Source: UMGS1052 sp045580005 (GTDB lineage Bacteria; Bacillota; Clostridia; Oscillospirales; CAG-382). Taken from it: DNA of 44,396 nucleotides. The stretch lies in contig JAZNMZ010000044.1 of assembly GCA_045580005.1 (NCBI GenBank), forward strand, positions 1 to 44,396, read 5' to 3'. Below the pieces are notes generated by a model, which saw nothing but the letters and a program-made list of their open reading frames with translations, was not told the DNA's origin and searched no databases. Of this stretch, positions 17,063 to 23,974 are shown piece by piece. How positions within the stretch are numbered: the stretch's first letter is position 1; every line of letters starts with the position of its first letter. The position numbers were made by a program, and so were the translations under genes.

Positions 17063-17320
17063 TTAAAAATCCTGCGTATCAGAGCATAGTTCCGAAATGT
17101 TGTCGTCTGCGTAGTCGTTCCAGCACTTTTTGTGTATGAGGTCGCCCGTGTAATTTACCGTAACAGCCTCCTCGCCCGGAAGAATGTGATAGCCGCAGTA
17201 CATACATCTCTCGCAGTCTTCGCCGCTGTATTCGTCGTGAGCACAGCAGTCGTTGTAAAACTCTTCCATGAGCTCTTTCTGGGAGAGCCTTTTTTCTATG
17301 TAGCTGTTTTTGCTTTTCAT
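17063..17320 (-). CDS. Small cysteine-rich (probable zinc-binding) protein, first gene of the operon
   Basis: The 85-aa product starts at an ATG with GGAGG six bases upstream; a longer frame to 17479 has no usable site and enters the control region. The N-terminal third is basic and helical (YIEKRLSQKELMEEFYND). The rest contains closely spaced Cys and His: DCC, EDCERCMYCGYHI and LIHKKCWNDY, ending acidic (ELCSDTQDF). CxxC pairs with a later HxxC suggest one treble-clef or LIM-like zinc site. It is the first gene after the SOS promoter, so it may regulate or assist packaging. It resembles host regulators and small phage zinc proteins, but I do not know a family. Function unknown. Confidence 0.7.
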   Translation of the reverse strand: MKSKNSYIEKRLSQKELMEEFYNDCCAHDEYSGEDCERCMYCGYHILPGEEAVTVNYTGDLIHKKCWNDYADDNISELCSDTQDF

Positions 17321-17342
17321 TTTTACCTCCTTTATGATATTC

Positions 17343-17356
17343 TGAACAAATGTCTC
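17343..17356. promoter_or_regulatory. LexA/SOS box a (imperfect)
   Basis: TGAACAAATGTCTC matches GAAC-N4-GTTY with one deviation (GTC for GTT). It lies 23 bases upstream of the first gene's start, inside the leader. Confidence 0.45.
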
Positions 17357-17400
17357 TGCGCACTTTGGGGAGATGATAAATAATAGAACCGATATGAACC

Positions 17401-17428
17401 TTGACAAACAAAAACCATAACCTATAAG
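17401..17428 (+). promoter_or_regulatory. Possible plus-strand promoter inside the operator region
   Basis: TTGACA (17401-17406) and TATAAG (17423-17428) have a 16-base spacer. It would transcribe antisense to the phage operon leader, through box b and toward the flippase gene. Only tiny reading frames follow. Confidence 0.45.
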
Positions 17429-17452
17429 AAAAGAGGATGCGTGAACGCGCCA

Positions 17453-17466
17453 GAAACATTTGTTCT
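17453..17466. promoter_or_regulatory. LexA/SOS box b
   Basis: GAAACATTTGTTCT is AGAACAAATGTTTC on the minus strand, an exact GAAC-N4-GTTT form as known for clostridial LexA. It lies about 55 bases into the operon transcript. Confidence 0.7.
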
Positions 17467-17501
17467 TTGTGAAAGACAAAAATTAAACTGACGGGCAGTT
17501 C

Positions 17502-17515
17502 AAAACATTTGTTCT
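17502..17515. promoter_or_regulatory. LexA/SOS box c
   Basis: AAAACATTTGTTCT is AGAACAAATGTTTT on the minus strand. It overlaps the first transcribed bases of the operon (about +5 to +19), a classic repressor position. It is nearly identical to box b, 49 bases away. Confidence 0.75.
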
Positions 17516-17527
17516 TTCGATGATGCC

Positions 17528-17556
17528 ATTATAGCCAGTAAAAGACAAAAAGTCAA
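17528..17556 (-). promoter_or_regulatory. Main promoter of the phage-like operon
   Basis: On the minus strand TTGACT (17551-17556) and a consensus TATAAT (17528-17533) are separated by 17 bases. Box d lies just upstream of the -35 and box c just downstream of the -10, so LexA could block both sides. Confidence 0.85.
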
Positions 17557-17565
17557 GGGAATTTT

Positions 17566-17579
17566 CGAACAAGAGTTCG
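17566..17579. promoter_or_regulatory. LexA/SOS box d (perfect palindrome)
   Basis: CGAACAAGAGTTCG has two complete CGAAC/GTTCG half-sites, matching the Gram-positive SOS-box consensus. It lies ten bases upstream of the operon -35. Confidence 0.8.
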
Positions 17580-17605
17580 ATTTTGTAGATTTGCACAAAG
17601 AAAAA

Positions 17606-17619
17606 CAAACATTCGTTCT
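17606..17619. promoter_or_regulatory. LexA/SOS box e
   Basis: CAAACATTCGTTCT is AGAACGAATGTTTG on the minus strand (GAAC-N4-GTTT). It lies between the operon promoter and the flippase promoter, 24 bases before the flippase -35. Confidence 0.65.
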
Positions 17620-17642
17620 AGAAATTTGGTTAAGTTTACATC

Positions 17643-17670
17643 TTGACATAAGACCGAAAATGTGTATAGA
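17643..17670 (+). promoter_or_regulatory. Sigma-A promoter of the flippase gene
   Basis: TTGACA (17643-17648) and TATAGA (17665-17670) are separated by 16 bases. The leader to the ATG at 17725 is about 48 bases. Confidence 0.7.
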
Positions 17671-17724
17671 AAAGGAAACTTACAAATAGAATTTTAGTGA
17701 CAAATCTATTTGGGAGAGGGTAAA

Positions 17725-19272
17725 ATGGCCCAGACGCGCACGCAGGCGGCGGCAAAGAATCTGAAATCTGCCTTTTTTGGAATTTTCATAAATCTTGTCC
17801 TTAATTTTTCAGGACGCAAAATCTTTGTTCTTGTTCTTGGCAAGGAGTATGTGGGGCTGTCGAGCCTTTTCGGAAATCTGCTTAATATACTTTCAATATG
17901 CGACCTCGGCTTTTCGGGCGCGGTTACATACGCGCTTTACCGTCCTTTGTCAAAAAAGGATTTTGCCACAGTTACCGATATAATGCGTATTTTCAAAAGC
18001 GTGTGCAGAGCGACCGGATTTTTCATCTTCGGCATAGGGCTCCTGCTGCTCCCTTATATTGATAATCTTGTGGGAGAGGTAGACAGGGTAGAGAATATCG
18101 GTACGATTTATGTGCTTTTTCTTCTGTCGCAGTCGCTGGCATATCTTTTTCAGTACCGCAGGATTCTGCTCTTTTCCGACCAGAAAAACTATGTGAGTCA
18201 GAACTTTCAGTACGCTTTCGGAATACTCTCGACAGCAGCTTGTGCGGTAGCGCTTGTTGTGACAAAAAATTATTATCTGTATCTTTCTGTTCAGATTCTT
18301 GTTCAGCTCGCGGAGGACATTTCGCTGTCAAGGTTTGTGAAAAAGCTATATCCTCAGGTTGATTTCAAGAGTAAAAGAAAGGTACCGCGCAAGCTTGTAA
18401 GAAAGCTATTTCGAGACACCCTGCAGCTTCAGCCAAACAACATCGGCAGCACTTTGCTGCGCTCAACAGACAATTTTGTGGTGGCACAGCTTTTCGGGGT
18501 TGCTCAGAACGGCGTGTATTCCAACTACAATATGCTTCTCGGTACGGCGGGAATGATTTCATTGCGCCTTGTCGGCGCAATTACCGCAAGCGTCGGAAAC
18601 CTTGGTGCCGGCGAGAACCGCGAAAAGGTAAAAAGGGTCTTTTCAGTGACAATGCTCATCTCTTTCTTTTTTACCTGTGTATGTACGACGGTGCTTTGCG
18701 TTTTGTCGTCGGATTTTATTACTCTGTGGTTAGGTAAGGGTATGACTCTGCCTTTTTCTGTATCGTGTACCCTCGCGGCAAGCTTCTTTGTTTCGGGCCT
18801 GAGACAGGGGGTGCTTATATTCCGCGACGCTTACGGACTTTACAGGAAGGAGCGTATAAAGCCCTTTGCCGAGGTTGCAATATCGCTTGCTTTGACAATA
18901 TTTTTCGGCAAGAGAATGGGGATTGTGGGGGTATATTTCGGACAGCTTTGCGCCAGCGTCTTTGCCTGTCTGTGGTATGAGCCATATATACTTTACAAAT
19001 ACGGTTTTCATGAGAGTGCCGTCGGGCACTATAAGAGAATGCTTGTATACTCGGTAATTGCCTTTTGCTCTTGCGCTTGCTCCTACCGTATCTGCACACT
19101 GCTTTCCTCATTTGGGGCAAGGCTTGCGGTGTGCGTGTGTCTGCCTGCGCTTTTTGTGAGTGCAGTGTATTTTCCGACTTATGAATTCAGACGCGCGTTT
19201 GCTACTGCTCTGGAATTTACAGGGCTGAAAAAGCCAAAGAAAAACACTGCACTGATTGACAAATCTGTATAA
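17725..19272 (+). CDS. Polysaccharide/lipid-linked oligosaccharide flippase-like membrane protein (MOP superfamily)
   Basis: The 515-aa product starts at an ATG with GGGAGAGG five bases upstream; a TTG at 17710 is upstream but lies on the ribosome site. It is very hydrophobic, with about 12-14 membrane segments (FFGIFINLVLNFSGRKIFVL, ATGFFIFGIGLLLLPYI, ISFFFTCVCTTVLCVLS). The early segment YVGLSSLFGNLLNILSICDL and the motif SGAVTYALYRPL are typical of Wzx-like polysaccharide biosynthesis proteins, which flip undecaprenyl-linked sugars across the membrane. No glycosyltransferase genes are nearby, so the substrate is unknown. It is divergent from the phage-like operon and shares its control region. 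It could belong to the element or to the host; the next genes are plainly host genes. Confidence 0.85.
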   Translation: MAQTRTQAAAKNLKSAFFGIFINLVLNFSGRKIFVLVLGKEYVGLSSLFGNLLNILSICDLGFSGAVTYALYRPLSKKDFATVTDIMRIFKSVCRATGFFIFGIGLLLLPYIDNLVGEVDRVENIGTIYVLFLLSQSLAYLFQYRRILLFSDQKNYVSQNFQYAFGILSTAACAVALVVTKNYYLYLSVQILVQLAEDISLSRFVKKLYPQVDFKSKRKVPRKLVRKLFRDTLQLQPNNIGSTLLRSTDNFVVAQLFGVAQNGVYSNYNMLLGTAGMISLRLVGAITASVGNLGAGENREKVKRVFSVTMLISFFFTCVCTTVLCVLSSDFITLWLGKGMTLPFSVSCTLAASFFVSGLRQGVLIFRDAYGLYRKERIKPFAEVAISLALTIFFGKRMGIVGVYFGQLCASVFACLWYEPYILYKYGFHESAVGHYKRMLVYSVIAFCSCACSYRICTLLSSFGARLAVCVCLPALFVSAVYFPTYEFRRAFATALEFTGLKKPKKNTALIDKSV

Positions 19273-19284
19273 ATGTGATAATAT
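19256..19284 (+). promoter_or_regulatory. Promoter of rnhB embedded in the end of the flippase gene
   Basis: TTGACA (19256-19261) and TAATAT (19279-19284) have a 17-base spacer. The -35 overlaps the last codons of the flippase, so rnhB-yraN can be transcribed independently. Confidence 0.7.
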
Positions 19285-19317
19285 ATAATGATAAAGAATG
19301 TAAAAGAGGTGAAATGT

Positions 19318-19950
19318 GTGCCGAAAAAGGAAGTAAAGCCACTGTCGTTTGACTATGAAAATAGCTATGCAGGCAAGCTTGTCTGCGGCGTTGACGAAGC
19401 GGGCAGAGGTCCTCTTGCAGGCAGAGTTTATGCCGCGGCGGTAATTTTGCCTCTAGACCGATGTGATGATGACACAATAACTCACCTTAACGATTCCAAA
19501 AAACTCACCGAAAAGTCACGCGAGGAGCTGACAGAAAAGATAAAGGAAGTGGCTGTTGCCTGGAGCATAGCCTACTGCGAGGTTGACGAGATAGAAAAGC
19601 TCAATATCCTCGAGGCGTCGCTGCTCGCAATGCGCCGCGCCATTGATACGCTTTCTGTAAAGCCAGATGTTGCGCTTATTGACGGTAATATCGCGCGTGA
19701 TTTTAATCTCGAAGCAAGGGCAATAATAGGCGGAGATGGTATTTCTCCCTCTATTGCCGCAGCGTCAATTCTTGCAAAGACCGCAAGAGACAGATATTGT
19801 CTTGATACCTTGCATACTCTGTATCCCGAGTATAATTTTGCGAAGCACAAGGGTTACGGCACAAAGGCTCACTACGAGGCGATATCAAAATACGGGCCCT
19901 GCCGTGAACACAGAATGAGCTTTTTGAAGAAGTTTTTTGAAAAACAATGA
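19318..19950 (+). CDS. rnhB: Ribonuclease HII
   Basis: The 210-aa product starts at a GTG with GAGGTG seven bases upstream; the ATG at 19288 lacks a site and lies within the promoter's initial region. RNase HII nicks RNA in RNA-DNA hybrids and removes single ribonucleotides. The catalytic signature GVDEAGRGPLAG holds the first Asp-Glu pair, LIDGN the next Asp and IAAASILAKTARD the last acidic residue. The C-terminal region has HKGYGTKAHYEAI and ends near residue 210, the usual length. Its stop overlaps yraN by four bases. Confidence 0.97.
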   Translation: MPKKEVKPLSFDYENSYAGKLVCGVDEAGRGPLAGRVYAAAVILPLDRCDDDTITHLNDSKKLTEKSREELTEKIKEVAVAWSIAYCEVDEIEKLNILEASLLAMRRAIDTLSVKPDVALIDGNIARDFNLEARAIIGGDGISPSIAAASILAKTARDRYCLDTLHTLYPEYNFAKHKGYGTKAHYEAISKYGPCREHRMSFLKKFFEKQ

Positions 19951-20309
19951 ACCGCAGGAAGTTAGGCTACAGCGGCGAGGGGCTTGCCGCAAGATATCTT
20001 GAAAAAAACGGGTATAAAGTCCTCTGCCGTAACTATACGGTGCGTGGCGGAGAGCTTGACCTTGTCGCCTGCGACAAAAAGTATATAGTTTTTGTTGAGG
20101 TCAAGACAAGAAGCAGTGATAACTTCGGCAGAGCAGGCGAGGCGGTAGATCTTCGAAAGGTACAGAGGATGGTAAAGACGGCAGAGCACTTTCTTTACGA
20201 GCGGGCAGACGACAGCGATGTGCTGGGCAGACAGCCAAGATTTGATGTTATTGAGATTTACACACAAAAAGGCACACTAGAACATATAAAAAATATAGAA
20301 ATACAATAA
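19947..20309 (+). CDS. yraN: YraN family protein (UPF0102, endonuclease-like)
   Basis: The 120-aa product overlaps the rnhB stop (ATGA), a common neighbourhood for this family. The sequence shows the family pattern: GEGLAARYLEKNGYKVLCRN, then GELDLVACDKKYIVFVEVKT with the nuclease-like E-D-ExK core, then KVQRMVKTAEHFL. The Asp, Glu and Lys of a Holliday-junction-resolvase-like fold are all present. Biochemical function is not established for the family; a role in DNA repair or replication is inferred from fold and from linkage with RNase HII. Confidence 0.95.
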   Translation: MNRRKLGYSGEGLAARYLEKNGYKVLCRNYTVRGGELDLVACDKKYIVFVEVKTRSSDNFGRAGEAVDLRKVQRMVKTAEHFLYERADDSDVLGRQPRFDVIEIYTQKGTLEHIKNIEIQ

Positions 20310-20326
20310 ACTATTTGGAGAACAGT

Positions 20327-21265
20327 ATGGATTTTTTTGACCTTCACTGTGATACCGCATGGAGAATGTACGGTGAGAAGCTGACTATCGACAGCCCGCT
20401 TCTTGACACAAGGCTTTCGTGCTTTGACAGATTTCAAAATAGCGTGCAGATCTATGCGATATACTCGGATAACCGCAGGAGCGACGAGGAAAATTACGAA
20501 GATTTCTTCTCGGTCTGCGAGTATTTCAAAAATGAAATAAACGAAAACTATCAAAAAATAGCACTCTGCACCGACAAAGTCTCTCTTGCGTCGGCAGAGC
20601 CTCCCGTCAAGGCAATTCTTGCCGTGGAGGGCTCCAAGCTTCTTGCAGGAGATATTTCAAGACTCAGTATTCTGTACGGACTTGGCGTGCGTGTGCTCAC
20701 TCTTACCTGGGGCGGTGTTTGCTGCACAGGCGGTGCGCACGATACAGACGAGGGACTTTCGGAGTTCGGCTTTGAGCTCCTTTCTGAGTGCGAAAAGCTC
20801 GGTATTACCGTTGATGTTTCGCACCTTTCCGAAAAAGGCTTCTGGGATGTGGCGGCGAAGGCGACAAAACCGTATATAGCAACACACTCATCATCGTATG
20901 CACTTTGTGCTCACACAAGAAACCTCACCGATATACAGTTCAGGACAATTTCGGGCGCAGGAGGCATCGTGGGAGTGAATATGTATCCCAAGCACTTATC
21001 TGCCCGTTTTGCCTCGGGTGAGCATGCGGCAGACGAGCTTATCGGTTCATACTGCGAGCATATTGAGCATTTTCTTTCGCTCGGAGGCGAGAGCAGCACC
21101 TGCCTTGGTGCCGACAGGGACGGAATAGACAGTATTCCCGAATATACAAGCCTTGTATTTGCAGACAAAATCTACAATAAGCTCATATCAAACGGAATAA
21201 AAGAAAAGGTCATCGACGACATTTTCTATAACAACGCATACAAATTCTTTTCTGAAAAGATGTAA
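20327..21265 (+). CDS. Membrane-dipeptidase-family peptidase (M19)
   Basis: The 312-aa product starts at an ATG with TTGGAGA nearby; a TTG at 20315 overlaps that site. M19 metallopeptidases hydrolyse dipeptides using a two-zinc centre. The metal ligands are visible: HCD near the start (DLHCDTAW), Glu in AVEGSKLL, His in DVSHLSEKGF and the His of THSSSYAL. The C-terminal GADRDGIDSIP and a closing metal-associated region (NAYKFFSEKM) fit the family. It has no signal peptide, so it is probably cytoplasmic. It follows yraN by 17 bases and precedes thrC by 18 bases, so it is likely in one operon with them. The substrate is not known. Confidence 0.93.
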   Translation: MDFFDLHCDTAWRMYGEKLTIDSPLLDTRLSCFDRFQNSVQIYAIYSDNRRSDEENYEDFFSVCEYFKNEINENYQKIALCTDKVSLASAEPPVKAILAVEGSKLLAGDISRLSILYGLGVRVLTLTWGGVCCTGGAHDTDEGLSEFGFELLSECEKLGITVDVSHLSEKGFWDVAAKATKPYIATHSSSYALCAHTRNLTDIQFRTISGAGGIVGVNMYPKHLSARFASGEHAADELIGSYCEHIEHFLSLGGESSTCLGADRDGIDSIPEYTSLVFADKIYNKLISNGIKEKVIDDIFYNNAYKFFSEKM

Positions 21266-21283
21266 TCCCGGGAGGATGTTAAA

Positions 21284-22783
21284 ATGAATTATTACAGCAC
21301 AAGAGACATAAAAAAATCCGCGCCCGTTTCTTCGGCACAGGCAATAAAAAACGGAATGGCGCTCGACGGCGGCCTTTACATGCCCGAGAGCATCCCTACG
21401 CTTAAGGAAGGCGAGCTTTCAAGAATCTGCGATATGGAGTATACCGACAGAGCGGCATACATACTCTCAAAGTTTCTCACCGATTATACCTATGACGAGC
21501 TTAAAGATGCAGCACAAAAGGCATATTCCGACGAGAAGTTCTGCGGCGGAGCCACAGGTATTACAGCCCTTGGCGGTGTTCACAGAATACTCGAGCTCTG
21601 GCACGGACCTACAAGTGCATTCAAGGATATGGCACTTCAGATAATGCCCCATCTTCTCTCAATGGCGCTCAAAAAGACGGGAGAAAAGAGAATTGCGTTT
21701 ATACTCGTTGCAACATCGGGCGACACAGGCAAGGCGGCTCTTGAGGGCTACCGCGATGTTGACGGAATAAAGATTATGGTCTTTTATCCCGAGGACGGCG
21801 TAAGCTCAATGCAGAAGCTGCAGATGGCGTCGCAAAAGGGCGATAATGTATATGTTTGCGCTATCGACGGTAACTTTGACGACGCACAGACAGGCGTCAA
21901 ACAGATTTTTGCCGATAAGGATGCAGCACAGGAGCTTGACAAAAACGGGATTTTCCTCTCGAGTGCAAATTCTATCAACTGGGGAAGACTTGCACCTCAG
22001 ATAGTTTACTATATCTCGGCATATTGCGACCTTATGAAAAACGAGGACATTAAAGAGGGCGAAGCTATCGATATCACTGTTCCCACAGGTAACTTCGGCA
22101 ATATCTTTGCCGCATATATAGCCAAGCTTATGGGACTTCCCGTGAGAAGACTTGTGTGCGCCTCTAACAAGAACAATATCCTGACAGACTTTATTCAGAG
22201 CGGTACATACGACAGAAACCGCAGCTTTTTTACAACAATGTCACCCTCTATGGATATTCTCATTTCGTCAAATCTTGAGAGACTTCTCTATCTTATCGCA
22301 GGCCCCGAGAAGTGCGCGGAATATATGAGAGAGCTTTCCGAAAAGGGTGTATATACCGTGGACAAAGAAATTCTTGACAAAATCGGCGAATCCTTCAGCG
22401 CAGATTTCTGCTCTGAGGAGAATACGGCAAAGACAATAAGAGAAACTTTTGAAAAGTACTCATATCTTATAGACACACACACCGCCTGCGCGCTCTACGC
22501 GTCGCTCAGACAGGAACAGGAAAATAAGAAAGACGGCGAGAATGTGAAAATTCTCACCGCCTCGACAGCATCTCCCTATAAGTTTGCAGCTGATGTACTG
22601 TCCTCTCTCGGCAAGCAACCGAGAGAGAAGAGTTTTGAGGTTATCTATGAACTCGAGAGTGAAACAAACACCGACATTCCCGCACCGCTTGCCTCTTTGC
22701 GTGATGCAAAGGTGAGATTTACAAAGTGCGTCGGCAAGACAAAAGAGCAGATGCTCGCCGCCGCAAGGGAGTTTGTGCTCTGA
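21284..22783 (+). CDS. thrC: Threonine synthase
   Basis: The 499-aa PLP enzyme converts O-phosphohomoserine to threonine, the last step of threonine synthesis. The Schiff-base lysine is Lys114 in GPTSAFKDMALQ. The phosphate-binding region is VATSGDTGKAALEGYRD, and VPTGNFGNIFAAY contributes to the PLP site. It has the N-terminal YYSTRD and LDGGLYMPE blocks of the longer bacterial/yeast type. GGAGG precedes the ATG. Aspartokinase for the same pathway lies 15 kb away on the other strand, so the pathway is not one operon here. Confidence 0.96.
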   Translation: MNYYSTRDIKKSAPVSSAQAIKNGMALDGGLYMPESIPTLKEGELSRICDMEYTDRAAYILSKFLTDYTYDELKDAAQKAYSDEKFCGGATGITALGGVHRILELWHGPTSAFKDMALQIMPHLLSMALKKTGEKRIAFILVATSGDTGKAALEGYRDVDGIKIMVFYPEDGVSSMQKLQMASQKGDNVYVCAIDGNFDDAQTGVKQIFADKDAAQELDKNGIFLSSANSINWGRLAPQIVYYISAYCDLMKNEDIKEGEAIDITVPTGNFGNIFAAYIAKLMGLPVRRLVCASNKNNILTDFIQSGTYDRNRSFFTTMSPSMDILISSNLERLLYLIAGPEKCAEYMRELSEKGVYTVDKEILDKIGESFSADFCSEENTAKTIRETFEKYSYLIDTHTACALYASLRQEQENKKDGENVKILTASTASPYKFAADVLSSLGKQPREKSFEVIYELESETNTDIPAPLASLRDAKVRFTKCVGKTKEQMLAAAREFVL

Positions 22784-22787
22784 GCCG

Positions 22788-22994
22788 TCAGATGTGCTGA
22801 TTTCTTGCCTTGAATGTCGCACAAACCGTGTCGGTGCACGAGCTTGCATAGCTGGGACCTACGCTTATCTTCTCGGCAGTACAGTAGGCGTCGCCGTCGT
22901 GGTAAATGCAGTTTTTCACATTGCAGGAAATTCCCTTGATGTGCGAGGGTATGCCCGTGCCGAGGATTGTCGGGTCAAAAATATTACCTTCCAT
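22788..22994 (-). CDS. DUF1540 domain protein
   Basis: The 68-aa product starts at an ATG with GAGGTGATAAAG upstream; the GTG at 23003 is part of that site. The domain has conserved Cys positions: CNVKNCIYHDGDAYCTAEKI, then CTDTVCATF, all typical of DUF1540, a small Cys-rich domain common in Firmicutes that probably binds metal. Its stop is only four bases from the thrC stop, in convergent orientation and without a terminator between. The role is unknown. Confidence 0.9.
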   Translation of the reverse strand: MEGNIFDPTILGTGIPSHIKGISCNVKNCIYHDGDAYCTAEKISVGPSYASSCTDTVCATFKARNQHI

Positions 22995-23063
22995 CTTTAT
23001 CACCTCAGAATTGTTTTTTTAGTAGTATTCAGAAAAAACAGAAAATTATACACGAAAGGCACG

Positions 23064-23772
23064 ATGTAAAATAATATACACAATAGCTGACACGCACCTT
23101 TCTTTTTCGACAGATAAGCCCATGGATATCTTCGGACACAGTTGGGACAATCATGCCGAAAGACTCAAGGAAGCGTGGGAGAAGACAGTGCGCGATTGCG
23201 ACACCGTGGTTGTTCCCGGAGATATATCCTGGGCAATCGACCTTGAAGAGGCTCTTGCCGACCTTGAATTTATCAACAATCTGCCGGGACGCAAGATTAT
23301 CGGCAAGGGAAATCACGACTATTGGTGGGCAACAATGAACAAGCTCACAAATTTCAAGACCGAAAAGGGCCTTGATAGGATAGATTTTCTCTTCAACAAC
23401 GCCTATGCTGTTGAAGATAAGATTATCTGCGGCACGCGCGGCTGGGTAAATGAGTTCGGAGTAAAGCGCGAGGACGAGCGTATCATAAAGCGCGAGGCAG
23501 ACAGACTCGAGCTGTCGCTCAAGGAGGGACTCAGGCTTAGAGAAGCTCACCCCGACAGCAAAATCTGCGTTTTTCTGCACTATCCGCCGCTCTTCGGGGA
23601 GTTTATGAACTATGATATTATAGACATCCTCTATCGGTATGACATCAAGGATGTATACTTCGGACATCTGCATAATGTAAGAAAAGAGCAGCTCGACGAT
23701 GAGTATATCGGTATAAGACTGCATCTTGTGGCATCCGATTACCTCGGTTTCAAACCGTTTCCCGTCGGATAA
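23064..23772 (+). CDS. Metallophosphoesterase (calcineurin-like) with displaced start
   Basis: The family sequence is intact: the frame reads KIIYTIADTHLSFSTDKP before MDIFGHSW, giving the first metal motif DTH. It continues with VVVPGDISW, GNHDYWW, HYPPLFGEFM and FGHLHN, and ends after 234 residues counted from the Lys. A two-metal phosphohydrolase role is clear; the substrate is unknown. Oddity: an ATG at 23064 with AAAGG just before it is followed by one extra T before AAA ATA ATA TAC. ATG is thus one base out of frame, and the next in-frame ATG (23122) would remove the DTH motif. A sequencing error, a real frameshift, or a non-standard start are possible. Confidence 0.8.
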
Positions 23773-23857
23773 GATGTCAAACTGCACAATAAAGGGATAA
23801 CTTTTGGTGATTTTATTATTATAAAAAGAAAAATTACATTTATTTAATAAAATGCGC

Positions 23858-23885
23858 TTGACTTATTTCTAAAAAAGTGTAGAAT
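23858..23885 (+). promoter_or_regulatory. Promoter of trigger factor
   Basis: TTGACT (23858-23863) and TAGAAT (23880-23885) have a 16-base spacer. A further leader of about 80 bases precedes the tig ATG, which has GGAGG upstream. Confidence 0.65.
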
Positions 23886-23974
23886 ATATTGGATAAAATG
23901 TATAATTTTGCTTATGCAAAACAAAACAAATTAATACCGATACATATATGTACGGTTTTTGGAGGACATAAAAA

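Larger units (their letters stand above)
17321..17724. promoter_or_regulatory. Divergent control region of the phage-like operon and flippase gene
   Basis: This 404-base gap holds no convincing gene. It carries two outward promoters (17528-17556 minus; 17643-17670 plus), a further plus-strand promoter-like pair (17401-17428), and five LexA-like boxes. The leader of the phage operon, from about 17520 to 17321, is about 200 bases. Confidence 0.75.

Noticed and set aside
6720..17320. Interpretation as an ordinary integrated prophage
   Set aside because: No integrase, att repeats, lysogeny or lysis genes are visible within or at the edges; a decayed prophage is still possible, so it is kept as an alternative.
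17321..17479. An N-terminal extension of the Cys-rich protein to 17479
   Set aside because: The TTG start has no ribosome site and lies on SOS boxes; the ATG at 17320 has GGAGG.
17441..17491. A 16-codon GTG frame after the plus-strand promoter in the operator region
   Set aside because: It is too short and has no recognisable sequence; only the promoter-like pair is worth noting.
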